Shown here: positions 31,469 to 42,351 of the stretch, in pieces
Position numbering within the stretch: position 1 is the first letter of the stretch
Layout of the letters: each line of letters begins with the position of its first letter
Source: Allomyces arbusculus
Taxonomy: Eukaryota > Blastocladiomycota > Blastocladiomycetes > Blastocladiales > Blastocladiaceae
Length of the DNA stretch: 64,000 nucleotides
Direction of reading: 5' to 3'
NCBI GenBank assembly: GCA_027604705.1
Contig: JADHYV010000062.1
Coordinates: 24,967-88,966, forward strand
Position numbers and translations under genes: made by a program
The notes under the pieces: generated by a model
What the model was told of the DNA's origin: nothing
Seen by the model: only the letters and a program-made list of their open reading frames with translations
Databases searched by the model: none

Positions 31469-33175
31469 ATGGCGACCGCAGCAGCAGGAGCGCCACCAGC
31501 GCCAGCACCCGCCCTCATTGACCTGTCCACGGGCCAGGCCGCGCGCGCGACCGCCCTGTTCCCGTTCCCAGCCAACGACACCATCCCAGCACCGCGACTG
31601 TGCCTCGTCGAGGGCAATGCGCTGTTTTCCACCTGTTCACCCGACACGGCCGCGGCCAACCGCTACGAGGCATGCCTTTCCGCTGCGTGCCCCGACGAGG
31701 CGCACGACTTGGCCGCAGCCATTTCTGCACGCACGTCGCGCGGCGATACGCGCCAGGACCGCACGAGTTTACTTGCCGCAACACGGCGCGAACTCTGCGG
31801 CATGTTCCGGTGCCCTGCCGAGTACCTCGCGCGCGGGACGCTGTGCGTGCCGTTGGCTGACCAGACTGTGCTGGGACGCGGGTTTGCGCTCGACCAGAGG
31901 CCAAATGTCACTGTGTCTGGAGCCGACCACGACGCCGTGGACCGTGCATGGACGCAGTACCGCTCAACCGTTGACAAGTGGAATGCGACCGCGCCGGCCG
32001 CACGACTCTCGGGGACGGACCCCAGGCTCGGTATTTGCACGATGGGCGCCCCCGCCGGGTGGCCGTGCCGCGACGGCAGTACCGACGCGTTCGGCGCCAT
32101 TTTCCCGGGGAATATCCCCGCGCTTGCCGCCAACGCGACGAGTCCGTTCCAGCTCGCCGACGCCCTGTCGGTGACCGATTCGCAGACGTTCATCTACAAA
32201 GAGCCGCCATCCGGCGGGTCGACCATCACGGCAAACCCGGCCAACGTCTACTCGCCCGTCTCGTGCATCTTGCGCACCGTCTACCCGGCCAAGCTTCCGG
32301 GCGACACGTGCGCGACCTCCATGGACTGCATGATGGGCCGGTGCGAGGCGCCGCCCGCGGCCGGGTCCGCGCCGTCGCGGTGCTCGGACGTGCTGGTTCT
32401 GAAATCGGCCGACACTAAAGTGCCCGCACATATTAGCACCGACCCGGGCACGGACCCGACGGCATCGGCTGCACGCGACGCGCACGTCGCGTCGTCCACG
32501 TCCATGACCGTGCAGGCGATTGTCTTGACTGTGGTGCTGGTCGTGCTCATTGCCGGACTCGCCGTGGGCCGCGTCTGGCACGTGCGCGCGCGCGACCGCG
32601 CCCTGCAAAAGCGGCGCAAGTTGCTGGGGTTGCCGCCAATGCCGATGCGCAACCATTACCGGACCCCGCCACAGCCGCGCGTCGTCGACCATCTGGCCGC
32701 ACCGTCGACGATCATTTCGTCGAGCCCGTCGGCCAAAGTCACGCCCGACGCGGCAAGTAAGCCCGTGGTCGGACTCTCTGATTTCACGTCGCCGCCGGTC
32801 TTGCTCACGCTCGACCAGATCAGTGTCGAGGACGACGACCCAGCGGCCGCGGCGTTGCGTGGACACTCGCACCAGGTGGCGGTCCTCGCGCACGACGAGA
32901 ACCGGACGGCCGAGGATGACGATACGGTGGTCGTCGAGCTGCCCGAGTGTTGCTTGGCCGCCGCCGCGATGCAGGGTGGGGTCTCGGCGCTGCTTCACCA
33001 CGTCGAGATTGACCACTACGACGACCCAGAGTATGTGCGTGAAGTGCAGCAAATGGTCGTCGAGTACGGGCACGTTATGATCGTCGAGGTCGAGAATGAC
33101 GACCTAGTCGTCGAGGAAGAGCTGGATTTTGATAACAGCGAGGGGTCCGGGAAGAGTGGGGCACGACGGCCGTGA
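31469..33175 (+). CDS. single-pass membrane protein with Cys-containing ectodomain and acidic tail, unknown family
   Basis: A single intronless frame of 568 residues from the ATG at 31469. The N-terminal ~330 residues hold about 14 Cys, including a C-x4-C-x2-G-RC cluster (DTCATSMDCMMGRCEAPP), which is typical of extracellular fungal domains. A transmembrane helix follows (VQAIVLTVVLVVLIAGLAVG, about residues 352-371) with a basic HVRARDRALQKRRK stop-transfer, then a ~180-residue acidic cytosolic region rich in Val/Asp/Glu. No classical signal peptide is visible at the N-terminus (Ala/Pro-rich), so either an upstream exon is missing or insertion uses the internal helix. I do not recognise the family. 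It converges on ARFRP1 with a 234-bp gap. Confidence 0.8.
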   Translation: MATAAAGAPPAPAPALIDLSTGQAARATALFPFPANDTIPAPRLCLVEGNALFSTCSPDTAAANRYEACLSAACPDEAHDLAAAISARTSRGDTRQDRTSLLAATRRELCGMFRCPAEYLARGTLCVPLADQTVLGRGFALDQRPNVTVSGADHDAVDRAWTQYRSTVDKWNATAPAARLSGTDPRLGICTMGAPAGWPCRDGSTDAFGAIFPGNIPALAANATSPFQLADALSVTDSQTFIYKEPPSGGSTITANPANVYSPVSCILRTVYPAKLPGDTCATSMDCMMGRCEAPPAAGSAPSRCSDVLVLKSADTKVPAHISTDPGTDPTASAARDAHVASSTSMTVQAIVLTVVLVVLIAGLAVGRVWHVRARDRALQKRRKLLGLPPMPMRNHYRTPPQPRVVDHLAAPSTIISSSPSAKVTPDAASKPVVGLSDFTSPPVLLTLDQISVEDDDPAAAALRGHSHQVAVLAHDENRTAEDDDTVVVELPECCLAAAAMQGGVSALLHHVEIDHYDDPEYVREVQQMVVEYGHVMIVEVENDDLVVEEELDFDNSEGSGKSGARRP

Positions 33176-33409
33176 TCGTGTCAATGGTCGTCTCGTTTGC
33201 TTCGTTGCGTTGATACCCCCCTCTTTCTCGATTCCTCGTTGCAGCCGTGTACATTATTCTCTTTCTCGCTCGCTCTGTTCATTTTTTTGGGCTGTCGGGG
33301 TCGTAAGCGCGACCCGCGAGATCAAGGCGCACCATTGTCGTCGTCAGCAAAAATACACGCGCCTTCAATTTTTTGCTGTCAACTCAATGAATTCTCAATC
33401 CGTCCGCTT

Positions 33410-34223
33410 TCACTCGCGGAACACGGGCGGTCGGTGAATCCGGTTGCGCTGAATCCGCACAAACAGCCAATCCACGGCATCGCGCACCCCCGACCCAGTC
33501 AGTGCCACACACGGCAAGACTTTCGAATCGCGTGCGCCCAACTGCACGGCAATCGGGTTGAAGACTTCCTTGATTTCCTCGACGCGCAGGCACCCGGGCA
33601 CATCCTGCTTGTTGGCGAGCATCAGGATCGGCAGACCTTCGAGCGCGTCGCTTGTCACAACGCGATCTACAGTCCACGTACGGCAGGTCAGTCGGACTCT
33701 CGCACGGCCTGAAAGGCGGCGCGTGCAAACGCACCAAACGTGGACTTAACCGTTTCGAGCCGTGCGACGTCGGTCGAGTCGACGACAAAGATCACGGCGT
33801 GAGCCTCGGCATAGTATTTTTCCCAAATCGAGTGCAGCTCGAGTTGCCCGCCGAGGTCCCAAAAGTTGACGTGCACCTTGTCGAGGCTAATCTTGCCAAC
33901 TGGGAAGAGTGAGCCCGCCGCGAACACGCCGTCGGAGAGGGGAGAGAAAGTACGGACTGTTCAGGCCAATCGTCGGTGCAATCTTTTCTGGCGGCAGGCC
34001 CTGCACGCCCGTGAAGATGCTCTTGATGCGCTCGAGCAGGGTCTAGACGAGCGCCTCCATTTGCGCGCAAGTCAGATCCTTGAGCACTGAATGGTTTGCG
34101 TGCGTGCACCGACACAGTGGATGTACTCACCGTCTTGCCGGCATTGTCGAGCCCGATGATGATCACGTAGTACTCTTCCTTGCGCGTCCAGTGCCGATAC
34201 AGGCCCGACAAGAGCGTGTACAT
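33410..34223 (-). CDS. ARFRP1: ARFRP1/Arl3-type small GTPase
   Basis: Four exons (34223-34131, 34042-33958, 33899-33735, 33666-33410) encode 199 residues, close to the 201 of the human protein. G1 is GLDNAGKT (24-31), switch 2 is WDLGGQ, G4 is NKQD and G5 is ALTG. The N-terminus is MYTLLSGLY without Gly2, as in ARFRP1/yeast Arl3p, which are N-acetylated and recruited to the trans-Golgi by Sys1 rather than myristoylated. The C-terminus HRPPVFRE also matches. ARFRP1 acts in Golgi recruitment of Arl1 and golgins. Intron 2 uses a GTCCGT donor, and intron 3 (GTGCGT) restores FDRVVTSDALEGLPIL across the junction. Confidence 0.95.
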
Positions 34224-35900
34224 GGTGATCGAGATGGGCGGGTTCGAGAGCGTGGCCACGAACGCGCCGTTTGTAACTTGGATGCCGGACTTGCTACCAG
34301 GTGACCGTCGGCGATCAAGGCTCGCAGCTCGAAGCGTTGTCAAGTTTGAACGAGATTGCCGAACAATCCAATGCGGCAAGTTGGTATTGATCAAGTTGCA
34401 GTCGACTGGACGGTTTGGAAAGCGGCCACCACAACGGTTTTATCGCGCCTGCCGGCCAGGACAGCGGTAACACACATGTTTGGAAGCTGGCCAAAACCCA
34501 AGTGCGTACGATTAGATGCCAGTGCACATGTCTGCGTCCGATTATGTTGGAATTGGCGTGTTTGAAGTGGTCCAAGAAATGACAGCACGGCAAGAAATGC
34601 TCTTATGCTCTGATTTGTTTCAGGCATTCGGTCGTGCCATGACCATCGTTGCCCTGCCGCTGGTGCACTGCAAACTTCAAAACGCAAGAATGACACTCTT
34701 CCGCTGGGTGATATGCATGCGAGGGCAATAAATAAACCATTTCCACAGTTTTTGGCGCGCGACCCCCCCCCAAATCATGCACCAAACCGCATCGACGGCC
34801 AATATCGTGACTCGAGCCGAAACCGTGGATTTTACTGTGTATGCATCGCTGATGCATTGATTGTTACCGTCAACTGCCCTTGCGGCCTTCGAAATCATTG
34901 ACAGCCATTATCAGTCCTTGGACCTGGGCATTTGCATGGCGAACAGATGGCCACACACCAGGGGTTATAATGAAAGTGGAGATGGCGGTGGCACTTGAGA
35001 AGGAACTAACTTTCCAACGCCGACAAATCGGGAGGGTACTGGCGACAGCGACGAAGGACCAGGAGCGAACAGGAAGGATGTCACGAATGGACTTGGGCGC
35101 AAGGTGGCGATGGCTCTGGTACTTGCCAGAGGTAACCATCTTCTGCGCATCGTTAAGACGGGAGAAAAAGGAAAAGGGTGGCGTGACAACTTGAATTAGG
35201 GGCCATGGTTTCATTCATCGCTCCAATTAGTCCTGCCATGAAATGGCACACTTCCGACGTGTCTCTTTCGGAACATCGTGCACGCAGTCATGTCCAAAGT
35301 GTTCAAAGTGTTCAAGTCTTGCATTATCATGACTTTCCCCGTTGATGTAGTGCAGTGGCAGAGCAGCGACTGGAGCGTCGTCGCTCGCTTTAAAAACGTG
35401 ATTCTGGTCGTCACCAAATTGGGCACATATTATTTCAAAGGTTGATTGCATCAAACCAGCATTTTCTCACTGCGTGTAGAACCATGACTGCTTCATGCAG
35501 TCGGTCTGCCACGCTCTGTTATCCGCTTCACCCCCGCCCATCCTGGCCCCGATCGGCTGATTTTGCCCTGGTTTGAGGTACGTTGACGTTTGATCAGGCA
35601 AGAGCATGATGAACGCACATCTGACATGCAGGATTGATTATCCATAGCTCGAAAGAACCAGCATCTATGAATTGCTACAGATTGACCCCGCCAACGTCGA
35701 CCACCCCGCTGCTTATCGTGAAAACAGACCCGGCCATTCGGGAAATAGGTTAATTCACCTTCAATTTTTGATGCTTGGCGCATTTTGAGGATCTCGTCGA
35801 CATTTTTCAAGCGCTCAAGCTGGGCTATGGTCCTGTGTTTTGTTTTAAGCTTAGGTCGCTTGCCACTCTGGACTTACGCTTTTTCTGTCCCTCTTTGCGC
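34224..35900. other. 1.7-kb gene-poor interval
   Basis: Apart from a dispersed-repeat copy (34641-34830), nothing is called. Around 35590-35880 several splice-like sites (GTACGT at 35579, acceptors near 35633 and 35913) flank short open stretches that might be upstream exons of the small frame at 35921, but no chain keeps frame convincingly. Confidence 0.4.
34641..34830 (+). repeat. dispersed repeat, copy 1
   Basis: This segment and 36421-36615 share an ordered series of matching blocks: GACCATC, CAAACTTC, GCAARAATGACAC, CCRCNGGGTG-ATA, GAGGGCAA, ACCAT, TGGCGC, GACCCCC and GCACCAA, with small gaps. Similarity is moderate, suggesting an old, non-coding interspersed element of at least 175 bases. 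Ends and class are unknown. Confidence 0.5.
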
Positions 35901-35920
35901 TGGAAGTAGACATTCGGCTC

Positions 35921-36121
35921 TTGCCGGGCCTTGAATTCAACTCGGATGCCAAAACAGCTGAAAGCAAGGCTCTTGCTCGGCAGTTGGCACGCGCCAAGAA
36001 GGCGGCAGCAAAACGCCAAGAAAAGCAAGCTAAGATTTCGAACGATAACAATGCAGTCGAACTTGCTGAGATCGTGGCGGCCGTGACGCTGGCAGATTCC
36101 CCGTCAAACGACGAGAACTAG
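35921..36121 (+). CDS. short Ala/Lys/Glu-rich frame, possible 3' exon of an unidentified gene
   Basis: From a tag 3' splice-like site at 35911-35913 the plus strand reads in frame to TAG 36119-36121. The composition is protein-like: GLEFNSDAKTAESKALARQL, ARAKKAAAKRQEKQAKI, then an acidic end DSPSNDEN. Upstream exons were not found. The opposite strand of the same interval also has open stretches (for example LERLKNVDEILKMRQASKI at about 35740-35810), so strand is uncertain. No function proposed. Confidence 0.3.
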   Translation: MPGLEFNSDAKTAESKALARQLARAKKAAAKRQEKQAKISNDNNAVELAEIVAAVTLADSPSNDEN

Positions 36122-36420
36122 CGTCGTAACCTGCGCGATATCGCGGGCAAATCGGCCGTGGTCGCTGGTCAGGAATGGAGATGGAATGTAATGGGTAGGC
36201 GGTCAAGATCTGCAGAAGTGCGAAATCCTCGCCTTGGATGATTTGCTGAAATCGATTTGCTTGCTTTGACGCGTCTTTTCGTGGACTAATCCGCACCAAT
36301 GGCTATCCGTCCCGCAAACCTCTGCGATGGTGCGTGCGACGAGGTGTCGCAGTCACTGTTAACACGATTGAAACCTTCAAGTCAAAGAAATGCAAGAAAC
36401 GGCATCCATATTCCAATTCA

Positions 36421-36615
36421 GACCATCCTGCCACCATCACAACCCCGCTGCATGTGCGCAAACTTCGATATGCAAAAATGACACCCGTCCACCGGGTGGA
36501 TAAGCACGGGAGGGCAAATATGAGACCATCTTTGCGGTCCATGGCGCAAGACCCCCTCCCGAAACCCCGCACCAAGCAGCGGCCGATCACGCGACCAGCC
36601 CCAAAATCGCGTCGG
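36421..36615 (+). repeat. dispersed repeat, copy 2
   Basis: Partner of 34641-34830; the same block order is kept over about 180 bases. It lies 3' of the glutamine-rich gene. The remainder of 36122-36646 contains no supported gene. Confidence 0.5.
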
Positions 36616-36646
36616 TACGCGGCTCACGCCCTTGAACGGTTTTTTG

Positions 36647-37699
36647 TTAGATCGCGTGGTACTCAGGCACGCCACCAGCAAACTGCGCCTGGTGCTGCGA
36701 CTGCGCCATGGATGCGTCGGGCGTCCACGCAAATTGGTCCTGGGCCTAGGATAGTGCAAACGGACACGCGGTGTCAGTGTTTCGCCCGCGGTGCGTTGGT
36801 TTGAGGGCGGAGACGACGCACCTGCGACTGCACCATGGCACCATGGTCGCCAAAACCCGCCTGGTGCTGTGCTTGCGACTGCGCCATGGCGCTGTGGTCG
36901 AAGCCCGTCTGGAACTGGCTCTGGTTCTGGGCCTACAGTGCCGTGACAACGAGAGTGAGTCGGGCAAACCGATACGTCTCAATCCAACGGCCACAAGCGC
37001 ACCTGCGACGCGAAACTATCGCCATTGAAACTCGTCTGCACTTGACTCTGCGCCTGCGCGCCGCCGCCGTTCTCGCCGCCGTTCATTTGCATTTGGAATT
37101 GCATCTATGACCGGCACGACACTGGTTAGTCATCATTCTCGCGTTTCTCACCCCGACGCGCGCTGCAAAGAGTACCGTCTGCGAGTAATGGCCGTCGTTG
37201 TAGGTCGACTGGAACTGCGTTTGCGACTGGAACCCGTGCTCATTCATTTGGAACTGGTTCTGCGCTTGCGACGAGGCGCCGTGGTCGCCGGTACCCACTT
37301 GGAACTGCGTCTGCGACTGCGACGCGACACCGTGGTCACCTGGCGCGAGCTGGCCCTGAGTCTGCGATTGTGTCGCGGTCCCGTCGGCGTTGATCGTCTG
37401 GTACTGGCTCTGGAGGGGGGGGGGGGGTGGTTGTCAGGAAACGGAACGGGTGCGGATCGAAACGGGGTTGTCAGGCGTGTGAGCGGGGACGGACCTGCGC
37501 CTGCGACTGCTGCGCCTGCTGCGCGGCCTGGGCCCCGTTGGCGTGGCCAAACGACGACTGGAACTACATTTTGTCCCACGGTCCAACCTTGGCGTCAGTG
37601 GTGGTGGCCAACGACCAGAAAAGCAAGCAACCCGACGGTTCATACCTGAGTCTGGCTCTGGATAACGTCCGGGACGTGGATCGGGACACAGGCGGCCAT
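36647..37699 (-). CDS. glutamine-rich modular repeat protein, unknown function
   Basis: Six exons (37699-37646, 37563-37495, 37409-37176, 37104-37003, 36932-36822, 36745-36647) encode 222 residues. All five introns are phase 0, and most exons end in a CAG codon directly before the intron. The product is about one quarter Gln, with Ser, Gly, Ala and Phe, in irregular repeats: QSQTQFQ (three similar copies), GDHG followed by ASQ/SSQAQ or AMVQSQ (three copies), and AQxQxQFQTGF. It begins MAACVPIHVPDVIQSQTQ and has no signal peptide, Cys-rich region or charged cluster. Such composition is typical of prion-like or gel-forming domains. I know no family with this pattern. A TATA box 100 bases upstream and clean splice sites show a real, regulated gene. 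The donor of intron 2 is GTCCGT, and intron 2 ends in a 13-base poly-C tract. Confidence 0.8.
37415..37427 (-). repeat. poly-C tract (minus strand) at a 3' splice site
   Basis: Thirteen consecutive G on the plus strand are C in the transcript and lie immediately before the ctccag acceptor of intron 2 of the glutamine-rich gene. Confidence 0.9.
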
Positions 37700-38825
37700 G
37701 GTGGAAGTGGGTCGGAGGTGTTTGTGCAAAAATCGACGGGGAGAGCAAGTGCCCGCTGGACGGTTGTCTCGTCGAGAACGGCGGCGCGGCCGCAGCTTAT
37801 ATAGGCACGCCACGGGGGAGACGCGGACGCGCGGGGCCGGTAAGACAGGCAGGCGTGCCGTCTCGAGCACATCGCGCTTTTGGCTGCATCGGGAAACGGA
37901 CCGCTGCCGGATAAGGACGCGCACACGGGCGTGAGTGAGATGGACGGCACTGGGCGCGAGCTGGCGCAGCGCGCACGCAGCACGCACATAGGCAGGTGAG
38001 GGGCAGGCGCGCGAGCAGGGAAGCTGACGCGGAAACGGAAGCAAGCGTCACACGCGCCCAGAAACGGCCGCCACCGACCAGGGCCGGTGTCGTGCGGCGT
38101 GCATGCGTGCCTCGGCTCTGTTTCGATTCGTGTCTCCGCACCCTCGCCCGGCTGCTTCCTTGCAATGGGCGAAGCCTCCTTGGATCCGGTGCCCGCGCCT
38201 CGGGCGGACTGGATTGCGGCGGCGCGGGGATCGCTGCGCGCCGCGTCGCTGCCGTCGCGCATCGGTTGTGCCGCGCGCGCAGAGAGCACTTCACCACCCG
38301 GCCGCATGGGGCGCGGAGCATGTGCCGCGACAAGGACGCGTCGAGCTGGTGTTTGCTTGTTGCGCGAGGATCTCACGCTGGCGCAGTCGTCGGCCGGGTC
38401 TAAGTTGGTCGCGATCGATGCGGCGAGCGAGGCGCACCCACGGCAATGGCGGCTGGTTGGATTGCAGCATGTCGTGCGCGGGCGCGTCTCGTCTGGTCCA
38501 TGGCGGTTGTGGGGCGTGATCGACGAAGGGTGGAGCAGCAGACAGGTTTGGCCGAGGTACAGTCCCAGCCGGGCACAGCCGCACTGGGCTGCGTCGAAGA
38601 GATGTGCGCCTGAGCACCGACCGGCTCGCATCAGCGCGCACCAGCGAGGCCCGCTCATCCGCGCAGCTTGGACTGCTGGCGGTTCCCAGAACTGATCGAG
38701 GAACAAAGGCGGTGCGCGCGGGGAGGACTTTCCTCGAAAACGAGCAGGGAAGCAAGCATTCAATCTATTGATCTCGAGCCGCAAGCGGCGTCGCCAAAAA
38801 TGGACATTTTGGTACCGAAATTGAT
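37700..38825. other. gene-free GC-rich interval
   Basis: Promoter and upstream region of the glutamine-rich gene and 3' flank of the LRR gene. Long open frames occur on both strands (for example 38087-38695 plus) but their Arg/Ala/Ser-rich translations lack motifs and overlap one another; none is called. Confidence 0.5.
37797..37803 (-). promoter_or_regulatory. TATA box of the glutamine-rich gene
   Basis: TATATAA on the minus strand lies about 100 bases upstream of the ATG at 37699, in an otherwise very GC-rich stretch. Confidence 0.65.
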
Positions 38826-40669
38826 CTAGCGCGGCCCCTCTGCCGTGCGCCGTGCCTCGGTCGGCAAGTACAGCGGCCCGTCGTCCACATGCACGATCCG
38901 CGTCCCAGCAGCCGCACTCCTCTCCGTCGTCGGCAAATACAGCACCGATTCCCGGGTCTTCCCCGCCTGCGCAAGCTCCTGCGGCGGCGGCTGCGGGGCG
39001 GACGGCGGCAGCGTGAGCACGTCGTGCACGTATGCCGCCGGTGTTGCATTGGTCGTATACTGCGGCGGTGGCCCGATCGCGGGCGGACCCGCCTTGAGTT
39101 CTGCCTCCTCGGCCGCGGCCTTGGCCTTTTGCCGGCGCGAGAGCACGTGGACGACGACAAACGACCCGAGCACAAAAAGGACCGACGCCGCAGCGATCCC
39201 GGCGATCGCGGCGGTACTGAGCCCAGACGGGTTCCCGGGATCGCTCGATGCGGCGACCGTGCCGGACGACGACGATGAGGTTGGGCTTGGGGTGGCCGCC
39301 GCGGCACGTTGTGCAGCCAGGTCCTCGGGACTGCCGCAGACAGGGAGCTTGTCGCCGAGTCCACCAGGGACGAGGCAAATGTAGTCGGTTTCCATGGCGC
39401 CGCCCGCGCGGCACGTGAACTTGTTCGAGTCGGGACCGTCGGCGGCGACGAGGCCGCAGTCGCGCATGAACGTCTTGGTCAGGTCCGGTACGGCGCCCAC
39501 GAGCTTGTTGTTCTCGAGGTGGCTATATAATGGGTGAGGAGGGGTCAAGCAGGGTGACGGATGGAGATGGACGCGCCCAAATTCACACGCACAGTTTGAC
39601 CAAATTGACGAGGTTATTGAAGCCTGCTGGGATCGTGCCGTTGAACGCGTTGTTGTTGAAGATGCTGCTCGGGAAGGTGAGCAGACAAGGTCAGGAAAGT
39701 CAGGAGCGCATCGATCAGACTTTCCACTTAACGTACAATTCACGCACGCGCGAGATCTCGCCTAAGCATTTGGGCAATGGGCCTGACAGGTTGTTGTGGT
39801 GGAGAGAGCTGGCAATAGAGAGCACAATCAGATTCTGCACACTGAAATAGGATGCGTTGCATTTACGTACAATGACCAGGCGTTGCGCATCTTGCACATG
39901 GATGGCGGAATGGGCCCCGAAAACGAATTCTGAGAAAAATCGCTGGAGGAGCGCAATCAGACCAAGATAGTGAGCAAACAACCAACCAAGTGGACACATC
40001 TTAAGAAACCATACAGTCGCTCGAGGTAAAACGGCGTGTCAAGCACGTCCGGAATCGTGCCGGAAAACTGATTGTTGGCAATGTTTCTGGAAATCTCACA
40101 AGAGAGCGTCAATCCAAGCGAGTACGCATCGACGAGCAGTCGATTCGACAAGGCGCACAGCAACTCGATGGACTTGAGCCCGAGAAAAAAATCTTGGCCC
40201 AACGTCCCCGAAATCTTGTTGTTGGACAGGTCTCTGGGCGATAAGAATGGATCAAACATGAGTACGACACGCACGTCGGCAGATCCAGCCAGGGCGAGAC
40301 CACACGCACACTTCCTTGAGTTCCGTCAGCTTCGTCAAGGCCGACGCCGGGAACGGTGCCGAAATGCCCCTGCTCGTTAGGTTTCTGTGCGCGGCAGCAG
40401 GGTCCCGAGCGTCAGTCTGCGAGTCGCGCAAACGGCGAGTGGGACATCGCGTACACCACGGTCACTCGGTCCGACTCGCACTTGATGCCGGCCCACGGCA
40501 TCGTGCAGCAGCTGGTCGCGTCGGCGCCGGTAGCCGCTTTCGCCGAGACGGGCTGCCAGCCCGTGGAATTGCCGCGCCATGTCGGCCCGGACAGGACCGA
40601 GTACAGGTTGCGCAGCGCGGTGCAGTCGGCTTGCGTTCCGGCCGAATTGTCGGATGAGCTGCTGGACAT
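38826..40669 (-). CDS. leucine-rich-repeat single-pass membrane protein, one exon per LRR
   Basis: Eight exons (40669-40455, 40384-40310, 40233-40159, 40086-40015, 39942-39871, 39808-39737, 39664-39593, 39522-38826) encode 449 residues. The first has an LRR N-cap: DCTALRNLYSVLSGPTW, GWQP and CC-x2-PWAGIKC. Six central exons of 72 or 75 nt each encode one plant-type LRR (DLSNNKISGTLGQDFFLGLK, NIANNQFSGTIPDVL, LHHNNLSGPLPKCLG, IFNNNAFNGTIPAGF). Every intron is phase 2, so repeats can be gained or lost in register. The last exon has a final LRR (HLENNKLVGAVPDL), a Cys cap, a Ser/Thr stalk, a transmembrane helix (AAIAGIAAASVLFVLGSFVV) and a Pro-rich cytosolic tail without kinase. The ATG at 40669 lacks a signal peptide; an upstream exon carrying it, joined at an acceptor near 40723, is likely. 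A sensor or adhesion role is inferred. Confidence 0.88.
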
Positions 40670-41012
40670 GGCGGTGATAGTCGTGGGTGTGGCGGAAGTG
40701 GTCGCGGCGGTGGCGGCACGCGGTCTAGGCGCGGTCTAGGTCGCACGTCGAGCACGAGCACGATGCTGGCAGTATTGTCCACCGTGATACAGCCGCCGGT
40801 CGTTGATGCCTCGTCGTGGTTGACAAGTTCGAGATGCTCTTGGTCGCGCACCATGGATCGTCTGGCGCCAAAAAGCATGAAGTCGCATGCTGCGGGGTGC
40901 ACGTGCGTGGCGACGTCGCCGTGCCATCGACTCACTCGATTCGCCTCAGAGCGCGACCTGCCGTTGGTGTGCGGCGGCAAGTCGAGAACTTCAGCGCACC
41001 ACAGCCAACAAA
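40670..41012. other. region between divergent LRR gene and acidic-protein gene
   Basis: It probably holds a missing 5' exon of the LRR gene (signal peptide) and both promoters. Cys-containing open stretches on the minus strand continue to about 41230 and could belong to such an exon, but no model is secure. Confidence 0.35.
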
Positions 41013-42351
41013 ATGGACGACCCAATGCACTCCAGTACCGACGGCGACGCGCCAGCCCGTGTCGCACCGCGCGCGCCCGTCGTTGCCGCCGAATTGCATG
41101 TTACCCGGTCCAGCGCCGAGCCTGTCATCGAGGTTCTGCAAGTCGGCGACCTGGCCATGCTCGGGCGGCAAGGGTCGACAGTCGCGGGCCGTGCGGCAGA
41201 CCGTGTTCAGCGCGCACTGCTCGACCAGGCCGACCGCGTGTCAGTGGATCTTGGGGTGCCCAAGGTGCAATCGCAAATTTCGCGTAGACATTGTCGGTAT
41301 TGTCGATGCGTCGCGCCACGGGGTGGAGAGCGCTGTCTTGCGATCTCTGATGTCGGTTTTGGGACTGGATTTTGTAGTGGCTGTAACGGTCCGGGACGAC
41401 GGTGTTTTACTTGAGCTGGTGCGGGGTCCCATACCTCGACCACGACGGGATTCACAACAGTTCCACCACACCCAGTCTCACCTCACGCCACGGTAGCACG
41501 GCAGCAACGCGTCCTACTGGCGCCCCGTCGCATCGCGCGCTCCGTCCGACGCGTCCCCGTCCTCCTCGGCCTCCTGGACGCAGGTCCCAAAAGCCGCGGT
41601 CGGCGGGATTCTCGTACGATCCGCGTCGTTTGAGGTGGCCCTGATCCGCGTCATGACCACGGACCCAGTGACCAAGTCCAAGGCGCACACGCCCGCATGC
41701 ATGGTGGCCGTGCGAGTCCTCTACGACGCGAGTGCCACCCAAGCGACGACGGTTGCCGTCAAGCGCGAGTGGGAGGACGAGGAGATAGATGAGGCCAAGA
41801 TCTTGCCGCCGCCCAACGCCGGGTCGCAGTGTACGTGTATTCCACCGGGCTTTTCGTTTGAGGGGCGAAACCAGTTGCTTATGTCTGGTTTCACCGTGAT
41901 AGATTCGGGCCCGATCGTCACCAAGTCGCGCGAGAACCCGTGGGCCGCAAACCGCGTAACCAAGCGCGCGCGCGGTGCACCCTCTACCCGCCCTGGTGCA
42001 GCCGCTGCCACCGCGGCTGGCGACAGCGTCGCACCGCGCGAGCCCGTGCACAATATGCAGCCCAACATGGCACGGATGATGACGATGCACGCACCGCTCG
42101 TAGGCCCCGTCGAGGTGGATGACGAGGATGACGAGGAGCGGCAAGGGACCGACTACGAGAATGACGAGGACGACGGGCAGCCGGCCGACGAGGAAGAAGA
42201 GGACGAGGAGGACGAGGACGAGGCGTTTTGGCGCGATAAGGACCCGCTCACGTACGACGTGTCGAGCGAGTCGTCGCTCTTGTCCGAGGGGACCGATGAG
42301 GACAAGCCGGTGGCGCCGTCGTGGCGCAACGTGAAGGTAGAGATGGTGTGA
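41013..42351 (+). CDS. unidentified protein with acidic C-terminal tail
   Basis: Proposed exons 41013-41190, 41288-41418 and 41497-42351 encode about 387 residues. The middle exon reads IVGIVDASRHGVESAVLRSL then LGLDFVVAVTVRDDGVLLEL, and the last begins HGSNASYWRPVAS and continues with a compact region (GGILVRSASFEVALIRVMTT, ACMVAVRVLYDAS, FEGRNQLLMSGFTVID). Residues from about 300 onward are dominated by Asp/Glu (DDEDDEERQG; EEEEDEEDEDE) with a basic KRARG cluster just before. That combination suggests a nuclear protein, but no family is recognised. The first intron could use either of two phase-1 donors (41191 or 41202); the second (GTGCGG donor) is well supported because it removes an in-frame stop. 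It converges on the next gene with a 163-bp gap. Confidence 0.6.

Noticed and set aside
33666-33735. ARFRP1 intron 3 donor at the later GTGCGA or GTCCGA sites
   Set aside because: These give either a phase mismatch or lose the conserved VVTSDALEG; the GTGCGT donor at 33734 restores it.
38087-38695. 200-codon plus-strand frame
   Set aside because: Composition is that of random GC-rich DNA, overlaps equally long minus-strand frames, and has no motif or promoter.
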